60,778 bases of DNA from JBFXCK01 sp050182275 (GTDB taxonomy: Bacteria; Pseudomonadota; Alphaproteobacteria; SHNJ01): NCBI GenBank assembly GCA_050182275.1, contig JBFXCK010000010.1:1-60778 (forward strand). The letters are read 5' to 3'. Positions 53,074 to 60,778 of this stretch are shown piece by piece. Made by a program: the position numbers and the translations under genes. Position 1 is the first letter of the stretch. Each line of letters begins with the position of its first letter. The notes below the pieces were generated by a model, which was not told where the DNA came from, did no database searches, and worked only from the letters and a program-made list of their open reading frames with translations.

Positions 53074-53102
53074 TTGACATTAATATCTTTTTAAGATATA
53101 TT
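53074..53102 (+). promoter_or_regulatory. Strong candidate promoter for the second RTX gene
   Basis: TTGACA (53074-53079), 17-bp spacer, TATATT (53097-53102). The spacer holds an inverted repeat ATATCT/AGATAT (53083-53099) overlapping the -10, a possible operator. It lies 58 bp before the ATG. Confidence 0.6.
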
Positions 53103-53159
53103 TATAATATGCTAATAAAACCTTACTAAAAGGTTAACGTGATATACAGGGGCGGTATT

Positions 53160-56100
53160 ATGAAAAAAACTATCTCAAGCCAGTTAAAAGTCCTTACATG
53201 GAAAAATGCGGTCACAGATGATGGCCGTATCCATTTTTCCAAAGACGCTGCTAGTTTTTTGATTACAGGCAAAGACCTATTAATCAAAAACACCGAAGGT
53301 ACAGTTACCCAAATCATTAAAGATTTTCTTGATATAACCACAACCGGCAAAGCGCCGACGCTGGTAATAGGCGTCGATGAAGTAGGGGCTGGCGAATTTT
53401 TGCAAAAATTGCAAAGCTTAGGCGCAATTCAGCCTGCTGAAGGGCAGACCGCCGAGCTGGCGCATGGGGGGGCAGCCTTTACCCGCTTTGAAGATAACGG
53501 CAATTTACCAGGCGTGCGGGCCTTAAACGCTCTTTCTGAAAATGCCGGACAAGGCGGAAGTGCGGATATAAAAATAAGTCACCCTGAAACATTAGTAAGG
53601 GCTGCCATCACAAACAGCACGGGGCCGGTCGACGTTCAACCTGCTTCTCCTATTCCGAAACCTGATTCAGATGATCACCCTGCGCCGGCAGATGGGGAAC
53701 CGCCTCCACCTCCACCACCCCCGCCGCCGCCTCCTCCTCCACCTCCACCACCTCCGCCGCCGCCGCCTTTGTCGGCGTTATTCAATGATAATGCGAATAA
53801 CGTTAATTTCGAACAGGTAGATGCCGCAAATTATTTAGCCGGCACGCAATATGATGCGCTTGGCGGGGACGATACTGTTCAGGGATTTAACACATTGGCC
53901 GCCGCCGCGCGCGCCGGATTTGATTTAAGCCGGACGCTGAATTTAGGGGCGGGTAACGACGTCTTTACCGGTGGCAGCATCGGCATGTCGGTTTCAGGCG
54001 GTACGGGCGATGATACGCTAACCGGCGGTTCCGGCAACGATATTTTAAATGGCGATGAAGGCAACGATCTAATTTCCGGCGGCGATGGCGATGACATTTT
54101 AAATGGCGGCGACGGCGCTGACGTCATCAATGGCGATGATGGCGACGACCTGATCGATGGCGGCATGGGCGCCGATATTTTGAATGGCGGCAATGGCAAT
54201 GACCGTTTTATTTATGGCGCCGACACGGTCTGGTCGGCGGGCAACAGCTTTCAATTTGGCGACGGCGTTTCGGTTAATGTTGCCGGCAAAAACCAATCTT
54301 TGGATCAGTTTCATGGCGGGGCCGGGATCGACACCATTATCGGCACTTCCGGCGCTGATGTGATAAGAAGCTTTAACAATAATATCACCGGCATTGAAGT
54401 CTTTGACATGGGCGATGGCGATGACGTGGTGATTTTAACAAACGGCAATCTGGGCAATGTCACGGTTTTGGGCGGTAATGGCAATGATGTGATCGCTACC
54501 GGCAGCGGCGACGATATATTAGATGGCGGCGACGGCGATGATATTTTATACGGCGGCGCCGGCCGCAATACGCTTTTAGGCGGCGCTGGCAATGACACGC
54601 TGTATTTTACCGACAGCGGTGCTGGCACTATCACCCAAGCCATGACTTTTGGCGCAACCGGAATCACCCAAAACGTTATTTTGAATCTTTCCACCAGCCT
54701 ATATGATGGCGGCAGCGGTTTTGATACTTTGATTGGCACCAGCAACAATGATTACATTTCATTGGATGTGCCGGGTTTTGCCCAGCGTTTGCTAAATATC
54801 GAAGTCATTAATGCTGGCGATGGCAATGATTATGTCAATATGGGTCTGGGCAATTATACCAATAACATCACCATTAACGGCGGCAATGGCAACGATACGA
54901 TCATCGGCACCAACCGCAACGACATCCTGAACGGCGATGCGGGCAACGATTATATCGTCGGCGGCGATGGTGACGATATTATCAATGGCGGCGCCGGCGT
55001 TGATTATTTAGATGGCGGCAATGGCAATGATACCTTTATCTATAGCGCCGATGGCGTCTTTGGCGGCAGCGTGAATGATGTATTTGATCTGCTTAATCCG
55101 AATTTTATTCCTTACGCCTTCACCACCAAATCGATTATCGACCCTTTTAGCAATCCCGATTTGGCGGTTTTGATCAATGGCCGCAACTTTAGCTTGGATG
55201 TGATTGTTGGCGGCCTGGGCGTGGATACGATTACTGGCACGGCTAGCGCTGATTTTATTCTGATGGATGCAGGCCTCTTTGTTCCGGTGCCGGGCAATAG
55301 CGTGAATAATTTTGCCACCGGTATTCCTTTAATTTCGGGCGTTGAAATCTTTAATCTGGGCGATGGCAATGATGTGGTCAATTTGATCGACACCAATTTG
55401 CTGGCTCAGGGCATTGTGGTTACTTACGGCCAATATCAATTCACCATGCCCGATGGCACCGTTCTTACCCGCACCGGCGTGATGGTGGATGCCGGAAACG
55501 GCGATGACGTGGTGTGGACCGGCAGCGGCAATGACGTAATTCTAGGCGGCAATGGCAATGATATTATCGATGGCGGCGCTGGCGACGATATTATTTTCGG
55601 CGGTGCTGGCGATGACCGTATTTTGGGCGGCAATGGCAATGATTATATCGATGGCGGCGCCGGCAACGACACGATCGACGGCGGCGCAGGTAACGATACG
55701 ATTTATGGCGGCGCGGGCACCGACTTCTTAAACGGCGGCGCCGGCAACGATTATATTGATGGCGGCGATGGCAATGACGGCATCATTTTAGGCGCCGATG
55801 GCCAATATTACGATGCCGGCCTGGAGATATTTTTTGACGACCGTTTAATCGCCGGGGTTAATGGCGGTGATGGCGACGATATTTTATTTGGCGGCAATGG
55901 GTTTGATTTTGTCCAGGGCGGCCGCGGCGCGGATACAATGACCGGCGGCGCCAGCATCGATTACTTTATTTATGAGGCGGGCGATGCCGATGCCATTGAC
56001 ACGATCACCGATTTTATGGGCGGCAATAGCGCCAGCTCCGATTACATTGTTCTGCAAAATATCTTGCAAGGGTACCAAAACGGTATTTCCGATTTATCGC

Positions 56101-56261
56101 TCTATGCCCGCTTTGTGACCGAAAATGGCGTCACCCGTTTTGAAATCGACATTGACGGTGCAGGCAGCGGCCATAGCTGGCAAACCGTCGCCATCTTGCA
56201 AGGCGCCGGCGCGCAAAATGCCAATATTATCGACAACGTTATTGTAACGCATCATCCGTAA
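53160..56261 (+). CDS. Large RTX repeat protein, probable type I secretion substrate (paralogue 2)
   Basis: A 1033-residue protein built like paralogue 1: N-terminal domain (residues about 20-80, FLITGKDLLIKNTEGTVTQI), a run of 23 Pro residues by my count (53700-53768), RTX blocks with conserved non-RTX modules, and a C-terminal type I secretion domain (DTITDFMGGN, YIVLQNILQGYQNG, DLSLYARFV, HSWQTVAILQGAG). The ATG at 53160 has AGGGG seven bases upstream; GTG 53139 is an alternative. It has its own promoter and a terminator 50 bp after the stop. It is probably exported by the ABC/HlyD pair downstream. Confidence 0.88.
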   Translation: MKKTISSQLKVLTWKNAVTDDGRIHFSKDAASFLITGKDLLIKNTEGTVTQIIKDFLDITTTGKAPTLVIGVDEVGAGEFLQKLQSLGAIQPAEGQTAELAHGGAAFTRFEDNGNLPGVRALNALSENAGQGGSADIKISHPETLVRAAITNSTGPVDVQPASPIPKPDSDDHPAPADGEPPPPPPPPPPPPPPPPPPPPPPPLSALFNDNANNVNFEQVDAANYLAGTQYDALGGDDTVQGFNTLAAAARAGFDLSRTLNLGAGNDVFTGGSIGMSVSGGTGDDTLTGGSGNDILNGDEGNDLISGGDGDDILNGGDGADVINGDDGDDLIDGGMGADILNGGNGNDRFIYGADTVWSAGNSFQFGDGVSVNVAGKNQSLDQFHGGAGIDTIIGTSGADVIRSFNNNITGIEVFDMGDGDDVVILTNGNLGNVTVLGGNGNDVIATGSGDDILDGGDGDDILYGGAGRNTLLGGAGNDTLYFTDSGAGTITQAMTFGATGITQNVILNLSTSLYDGGSGFDTLIGTSNNDYISLDVPGFAQRLLNIEVINAGDGNDYVNMGLGNYTNNITINGGNGNDTIIGTNRNDILNGDAGNDYIVGGDGDDIINGGAGVDYLDGGNGNDTFIYSADGVFGGSVNDVFDLLNPNFIPYAFTTKSIIDPFSNPDLAVLINGRNFSLDVIVGGLGVDTITGTASADFILMDAGLFVPVPGNSVNNFATGIPLISGVEIFNLGDGNDVVNLIDTNLLAQGIVVTYGQYQFTMPDGTVLTRTGVMVDAGNGDDVVWTGSGNDVILGGNGNDIIDGGAGDDIIFGGAGDDRILGGNGNDYIDGGAGNDTIDGGAGNDTIYGGAGTDFLNGGAGNDYIDGGDGNDGIILGADGQYYDAGLEIFFDDRLIAGVNGGDGDDILFGGNGFDFVQGGRGADTMTGGASIDYFIYEAGDADAIDTITDFMGGNSASSDYIVLQNILQGYQNGISDLSLYARFVTENGVTRFEIDIDGAGSGHSWQTVAILQGAGAQNANIIDNVIVTHHP

Positions 56262-56310
56262 GGAGAAGAACTTATTTAGCGGCAAGTTTCTCTACCGAAC
56301 CTACCTTGGG

Positions 56311-56340
56311 CACGGGTGCAAAAAGCATCCGTGTTTTTTT
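56311..56340 (+). terminator. Rho-independent terminator after the second RTX gene
   Basis: A 9-bp stem (56311-56319 with 56325-56333, one G-T pair), loop of five A, and seven T at 56334-56340. It separates the RTX gene from the exporter genes, which must have their own promoter in the following 130-bp AT-rich gap. Confidence 0.9.
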
Positions 56341-56473
56341 CTTCGGAAATACAACGGTTTTTAAAAAATAACTTCTAAACAATTGAATTATATAGCTTAT
56401 CGCTGTTCTCCTTTGCTAAAGATTTATTAGGGGCAATTGTTTATTATATCCGTTCAATTTTGGGATTTTTGTT

Positions 56474-58657
56474 TTGGCCGAAACTCCGACAACATCGATT
56501 GAACCGCAAGACCCCGCCGTGCAAAATTGGCGGGTGGCGCCTAGCGTAACGCTGGCCGATGACCCGTTGCTGAATTGCTTGGTTATTCTGTGCCGTTTAC
56601 TCGATAAAACCCATTCGCGCGATTCCTTGGCGGCAGGCCTGCCGATGACCGAGCAGGGCATGACACCGGCGCTTTTCATCCGCGCCGCCGCCCGGGCCGG
56701 GGTTAGCAGCCGGTTGATGGATCGGCCGCTTGATCAAATTCCGGCTTTGGTCATGCCGGTTGTGCTTTTACTAAAAAAGCGCGGAGCTTGTGTGCTGACG
56801 CGCCTAGACCCGGATAAGGCCGAGGTTATTTTTCCCGAAACCGGCGGCACGCAAATTATCACGCGTGGCGAATTGGAGGAAAGCTATAGCGGCTATGTCC
56901 TCTTCGCCAAGCCGGAATTCCGCTTTGACCCGCGTGCTTCCGGCCTAGTCGAGGAAATCAAGGGCAGCTGGTTCTGGGATACGGTGCGGCACTTTAAGAC
57001 CATGTATGTGGAAGTGGGCTTGGCGGCGTTTATGATCAACGTCTTTGCGCTCGCCACGCCTTTATTTATCATGAATGTTTACGACCGTGTCATCCCCAAT
57101 AACGCCATGGAAACCTTGTGGGTGCTGGCGCTGGGCGTCATGATTGTCTATCTCTTTGATTTTATTTTACGGGGCCTTCGCGCCTATTTCCTCGATCTTT
57201 GCGGACGCGGGGTTGATACGCTGATTTCGGCTAAATTGTTTGAACAATTAATGGGTTTGCAATTGGCCTCGCGGCCGCCTTCGGCCGGCGTTTTGGCGGG
57301 GCATTTGCGCGAATTTGAACATCTGCGCGATTTTTATACTTCGGCCACGCTTAGCACTTTTGTTGATCTGCCATTCCTGTTGTTGTTTATTGTCATTATC
57401 GGTTTTGTCGCCGGCTGGCTGGCGGTTATTCCCTTAGTAATGATCCCGGTCGTATTGGGTATCGGCGTTTATATGCAGCGCCCTTTAACGCGCATTGTTA
57501 AAGAAACTTTCCGCGAGTCGGCGCAAAAAAGCGCCCTATTAATTGAATCGATCACCGGCCTTGAAACCATTAAAATGACAAGCGCTGAAGGCTATATGCA
57601 GCGTTTATGGGAAAGTTTTGTCGGGAAAACGGCGGGTTCGAACATGCGATCCCACACTCTCTCGTCGGTGGTGATGAATTTCACCATTTTTTCCAATTAT
57701 TTTGTTACTGTGGCGCTGATTGTGGCGGGCGCCTATTCGGTTGCTAGCGGCAATATTACGACGGGCGCATTGGTAGCTTCGGTTATGCTGGTTAGCCGCG
57801 CCATGGCGCCGCTTGGGCAATTGGCCGCGCTCTTAACCAAGTTTCATCACAGCCGGGCGGCCTTGGAAACCTTGAACGGTTTCATGTCATTGCCGGTAGA
57901 ATTGGCGCCAGGAAAAACCTTCTTAAACCGCCCGCATTTGCGCGGTCATATCGAATTTCGCAATGTCAATTTCAGCTATCCGGGGCAAAAAATGAAAGCC
58001 TTGGACAATATCAATTTACGCATCGAGCCGGGCGAGCGGGTAGGGATCATCGGCGCGATTGGTTCTGGCAAAACTACGCTGGAAAAACTATTGATCAATT
58101 TATACGAGCCGACCGAAGGCTCGATCATGATTGACGGCACCGATGTGCGGCAAATCTATCCGTCCGATTTGCGGCGCAATATCGGCGTATGCCCGCAAGA
58201 TGTGTTTTTATTTTACGGCACGGTAAAGGACAATATCATTATGGGCCGCGCCGCGTTGGATGACCGCGCGGTCTTGCAGGCCGGCACGCTGGCGGGCGTT
58301 ACCGATTTTCTAAAAACCCATCCGCTGGGCTATGATTTATCGATCGGGGAGCGCGGGGAGGGCCTGTCGGGCGGGCAGCGGCAAGCCATTGCCCTGGCGC
58401 GGGCTTTGGTTAGCGATCCCAGCGTGTTGATTTTAGATGAACCCACCAGCTCGATGGATCCCGGTTTAGAAAACCGCATCAAATCCCGCCTTGACCGCTA
58501 TTTGCGCGATAAGACTTTAATTCTAATCACTCACCGCGCTTCCATGCTTTCCATGGTCAACCGCCTGATTGTTTTAGATAATGGCAAGGTCATGGCCGAT
58601 GGGCCGCGCGATCAAGTCTTAAACGCCCTGAAAGAGGGGGAGGTTAAGGCCGGATGA
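56474..58657 (+). CDS. Type I secretion ABC exporter (LapB/RtxB-like)
   Basis: A 727-residue ABC exporter half-transporter. The N-terminal 140 residues look like a degenerate C39-like domain (PLLNCLVILCRLLDKTHSRDSL) without a convincing catalytic triad, typical of LapB-type exporters that do not cleave a leader. Then come six membrane segments (about 160-440) and an ABC domain with Walker A GAIGSGKTT, signature LSGGQRQAIALARALV and Walker B VLILDEPTSSMDP. The start is uncertain: TTG 56474 is the only start near the family N-terminus and lacks a clear ribosome site. It overlaps the HlyD gene by four bases. Confidence 0.9.
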   Translation: MAETPTTSIEPQDPAVQNWRVAPSVTLADDPLLNCLVILCRLLDKTHSRDSLAAGLPMTEQGMTPALFIRAAARAGVSSRLMDRPLDQIPALVMPVVLLLKKRGACVLTRLDPDKAEVIFPETGGTQIITRGELEESYSGYVLFAKPEFRFDPRASGLVEEIKGSWFWDTVRHFKTMYVEVGLAAFMINVFALATPLFIMNVYDRVIPNNAMETLWVLALGVMIVYLFDFILRGLRAYFLDLCGRGVDTLISAKLFEQLMGLQLASRPPSAGVLAGHLREFEHLRDFYTSATLSTFVDLPFLLLFIVIIGFVAGWLAVIPLVMIPVVLGIGVYMQRPLTRIVKETFRESAQKSALLIESITGLETIKMTSAEGYMQRLWESFVGKTAGSNMRSHTLSSVVMNFTIFSNYFVTVALIVAGAYSVASGNITTGALVASVMLVSRAMAPLGQLAALLTKFHHSRAALETLNGFMSLPVELAPGKTFLNRPHLRGHIEFRNVNFSYPGQKMKALDNINLRIEPGERVGIIGAIGSGKTTLEKLLINLYEPTEGSIMIDGTDVRQIYPSDLRRNIGVCPQDVFLFYGTVKDNIIMGRAALDDRAVLQAGTLAGVTDFLKTHPLGYDLSIGERGEGLSGGQRQAIALARALVSDPSVLILDEPTSSMDPGLENRIKSRLDRYLRDKTLILITHRASMLSMVNRLIVLDNGKVMADGPRDQVLNALKEGEVKAG

Positions 58658-60009
58658 AGCCGCTTCGCGATATGCTGAATGAATTTTTGCGCATCCACCG
58701 CGATGAGGTCGAGTTCATGCCCGAAGCCGCCGCCGCCAGCGAGCGCGGCGCAAAATTATTTTATCACTTACTGCTGATTTTTATCGGCATTTTCTTTGTG
58801 ATTTTTATTCTATGGGCGGGTTTTGCTCAAGTGGATGAAGTGGCGCGCGGCGCCGGCAAAGTCATTCCGACTTCCCGCATTCAAGTTATTCAAAATTTGG
58901 AAGGCGGGATTGTCGAAGACATCAAAGTGCGGGAAGGCGATATTGTTGAAAAAGGCCAAGTGCTTTTGCAAATCCGCAATAGCATGGCGCAGGCCGATTT
59001 CAGCGCCGGCCGGGTGAAATATATGGGCATTCTGGCCGCCATGACCCGCCTTGCCGCCGAGGCCAATGGCAAAGACCGCATCGAATTCCCGCCGGAAGTC
59101 GTCAAAGAAGTTCCTGAGGCGGCGCGGATTGAGGAAGCAAATTTTTACAGCCGCCGCAATGAATTATTGTCGCAGGTTAGCGTCTTTGAATCGCAAATGG
59201 CGCAACGTCAGCAAGAAGTCGCCGAATTGTCGGGCCGTGCGGAAAATATTGAACGCTCCTTGAATTTAGCGCGGGAAGAAAAGAAAATTTTAGAACCTTT
59301 GGTGCAGCAAGGGGTTTCTTCGAAAATTGAATTGTTGCGCGTGGAACGGCAGGTTGCCGATTTGCAATCACAAATGGAAAATGTGCGCATGTCGATTCCC
59401 CGCGCCCGCTCGGCGATCGAGGAGGCGCGCCGCCGCATTCAAGAACGCAAAGCCACTTTCAGCTCCCAAGCCTCGGCCGAGTTGGCGCAAAGACGCGCCG
59501 AGATTGCAACCTTAACTCAAACCATGACCGCCAGCCAAGACCGTGTCGCCCGCACCGAAGTGACCTCGCCGTTGCGCGGCACGGTGCAGGCGCTTAAAAT
59601 CAATACCATCGGCGGGGTTATTAAACCGGGCGAGGAAATCGTTCAAATCGTTCCTATTGAAGACGTGCTGCTGGTCGAGGCGCGAGTCAGGCCCGCCGAC
59701 ATCGCTTTCATTCGCGAAGGGCAAAAGGCTATTGTCAAAATCACCGCCTATGATTACTCGATTTATGGCGGCTTGAACGCCAACGTCGCCAATGTCAGCG
59801 CCGATTCGATTACCGATGATAAGGGTGAAAGCTATTTCAAAGTTCTTTTGAAAACCAGCGGTAATACGCTGGATAAGCAGGATAAGCCTTTACAAATCAC
59901 TCCGGGAATGACAGCATCGGTAGATATTATCACGGGCCGTAAAACCGTCCTTGATTATCTGTTGAAACCAATTTTAAAAGCGCAAGAAAACGCTCTTCGT
60001 GAAAGGTAA
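58654..60009 (+). CDS. HlyD-family type I secretion membrane fusion protein
   Basis: A 451-residue periplasmic adaptor. One N-terminal membrane segment (about 31-53: LLLIFIGIFFVIFILWAGFA), then GKVIPTSRIQVIQNLEGGIVEDI (lipoyl/barrel-sandwich motif), a coiled-coil hairpin (about 130-290) rich in Gln, Glu and Arg, and TSPLRGTVQALKINTIGGVI with a C-terminal beta-barrel (PGMTASVDIITGRKTVLDYL). It connects the ABC exporter to an outer-membrane channel. No TolC-like gene is in the window. ATG 58654 overlaps the exporter stop. Confidence 0.93.
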   Translation: MKPLRDMLNEFLRIHRDEVEFMPEAAAASERGAKLFYHLLLIFIGIFFVIFILWAGFAQVDEVARGAGKVIPTSRIQVIQNLEGGIVEDIKVREGDIVEKGQVLLQIRNSMAQADFSAGRVKYMGILAAMTRLAAEANGKDRIEFPPEVVKEVPEAARIEEANFYSRRNELLSQVSVFESQMAQRQQEVAELSGRAENIERSLNLAREEKKILEPLVQQGVSSKIELLRVERQVADLQSQMENVRMSIPRARSAIEEARRRIQERKATFSSQASAELAQRRAEIATLTQTMTASQDRVARTEVTSPLRGTVQALKINTIGGVIKPGEEIVQIVPIEDVLLVEARVRPADIAFIREGQKAIVKITAYDYSIYGGLNANVANVSADSITDDKGESYFKVLLKTSGNTLDKQDKPLQITPGMTASVDIITGRKTVLDYLLKPILKAQENALRER

Positions 60010-60019
60010 GGCTTAAGCC

Positions 60020-60628
60020 GTGTGGGAAAGAGTACGTAATTATTTCTTCGCCGGTTTGCTGGTAACCGCGCCAATCGGCCTGACGTTATATATCGCTTGG
60101 GTGATCGTTGATTTTATCGACCGGAGCATCACAGCTTTAATTCCCGGCCTTTATACCGAGTCGGCTTTGCCGTTCCATGTGCCGGGTTTGGGGCTGGTGC
60201 TTTTATTGGTCGGCCTGACTTTAATCGGCTTTATCACCACCAATATTTTTGGCCGCCTGATGTTGCAAAGCGGCGAGGCCATTTTAGCGCGCATGCCCGT
60301 GGTGCGCAGTATTTATGGCGCCACCAAGCAAATTGCCGAAATGCTGTTCGGCAGCCAGAAATCGGCCTTCCGCCAGGTGGTGCTGATCGAATATCCCCGC
60401 CGCGAATGCTGGACATTGGGTTTCATCAGCGGCCCGCCGATTTCCTCCTATACCAAAGCCGCGGGCCAGGAATTGACCAATGTGTTTGTTCCTACCACGC
60501 CGAATCCAACATCCGGCTATTTGCTCGCCATCCCCATCGACCAAATCCGCCCTTTGAATATGACTGTGGAAGAAGGCTTTAAATTTATTATTTCCGGCGG
60601 CATCGTCACGCCGGATATGCGGGAGTAG
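60020..60628 (+). CDS. DUF502 family membrane protein
   Basis: A 202-residue protein with two membrane segments (FAGLLVTAPIGLTLYIAWVIVDF and LGLVLLLVGLTLIGFITTNIFG) and a cytoplasmic C-terminal domain containing LMLQSGEAILARMPVVRSIYGATKQ and VFVPTTPNPTSGYLLAIP, the characteristic DUF502 motifs. It starts with GTG at 60020. The function is unknown; the family often sits beside recG in alphaproteobacteria, as here. Convergent with recG, with a short gap. Confidence 0.88.
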   Translation: MWERVRNYFFAGLLVTAPIGLTLYIAWVIVDFIDRSITALIPGLYTESALPFHVPGLGLVLLLVGLTLIGFITTNIFGRLMLQSGEAILARMPVVRSIYGATKQIAEMLFGSQKSAFRQVVLIEYPRRECWTLGFISGPPISSYTKAAGQELTNVFVPTTPNPTSGYLLAIPIDQIRPLNMTVEEGFKFIISGGIVTPDMRE

Positions 60629-60638
60629 AGATAGGGCG

Positions 60639-60778
60639 TTAGCCCGACTGCAAATAATGAAACGCCCGGTCGCGCTCGAATAAAACCAGCAATTGCCGCA
60701 CCCCTTGCCCGCGCGCGGTTTTTAAGTAGGGGTCTTTTTCTACCAGCAGCCGCGCATCATCATGGGCTATCGCCAACA
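60639..60778 (-). CDS. recG: ATP-dependent DNA helicase RecG, C-terminal fragment
   Basis: The last 46 residues of a protein that continues beyond the window end. They read IAHDDARLLVEKDPYLKT and GQGVRQLLVLFERDRA, matching the RecG C-terminus (branch-migration helicase). The stop codon is at 60639-60641 on the minus strand. Assignment depends on this short end and on the neighbouring DUF502 gene. Confidence 0.8.
   Translation of the reverse strand, partial: LAIAHDDARLLVEKDPYLKTARGQGVRQLLVLFERDRAFHYLQSG

Noticed and set aside
1..60778. CRISPR array, restriction-modification system or prophage
   Set aside because: No regularly spaced direct repeats, cas genes, methylases, integrase or phage structural genes were seen. 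The RTX nucleotide repeats are coding tandem repeats, not CRISPR.

Overview
The window looks like a chromosomal segment of an alphaproteobacterium of moderate GC, possibly Rhodospirillales-like or a deeper lineage. The evidence is gene order and families: glyA-nrdR-rib-nusB-thiL, a cytochrome bc1 assembly chaperone with yceD/rpmF/plsX/fabH/ihfA/merR, an H+-pyrophosphatase, a LivGF branched-chain transporter, ParE and glutaryl-CoA dehydrogenase. I cannot name the genus. Most of the window is housekeeping DNA, with accessory insertions and orphan genes between conserved blocks.

Layout. 1-3725: end of a Liv amino-acid ABC transporter (livM', livG, livF, periplasmic binding protein), interrupted by a convergent terC. 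3766-9696: rpiB, glyA, nrdR, ribE, ribB, ribH, nusB, thiL and a secreted protein, tightly packed; ribD and a RibA domain are absent. 9806-14632: orphan genes around hppA, then bamE. 14798-19931: bc1 chaperone, yceD, an AbrB/Doc toxin-antitoxin pair inserted before rpmF, then plsX, fabH, ihfA, merR and tRNA-Pro. 20211-27719: a CheY-like regulator followed by kdpFABCD; KdpD lacks the phosphoacceptor histidine and no kdpE is present. 27703-32471: a periplasmic TPR protein, a predicted HExxH metalloprotein, gcdH, and a PCu(A)C copper chaperone carrying an in-frame 87-bp palindromic repeat. 32468-45487: parE, yciA-like thioesterase, glnA, lpxB and gltA separated by unrecognised proteins. 45506-49409: a regulatory region with candidate NrdR and DnaA boxes, nrdA, nrdB and tRNA-His. 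49640-60009: a type I secretion locus with two giant RTX paralogues, a LapB-like ABC exporter and an HlyD-family adaptor. 60020-60778: a DUF502 membrane protein and the 3' end of recG.

How genes connect. NrdR, encoded at 5546, is the likely repressor of nrdAB at 46176, and the candidate binding sites lie in the 670-bp region upstream of nrdA. The RTX proteins are presumably exported by the adjacent ABC/HlyD pair with a TolC-type outer-membrane protein encoded elsewhere. KdpFABC should be a working K+ pump, but its usual KdpD/KdpE control appears altered. At least three palindromic repeat families lie in or near gene ends, one inside a coding sequence.

The best leads are the histidine-less KdpD, the repeat inside the copper-chaperone signal peptide, the nrdA regulatory region, the shared non-RTX module of the two RTX paralogues, and the TPR/HExxH gene pair. 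All assignments come from reading the sequence. No database search was run.
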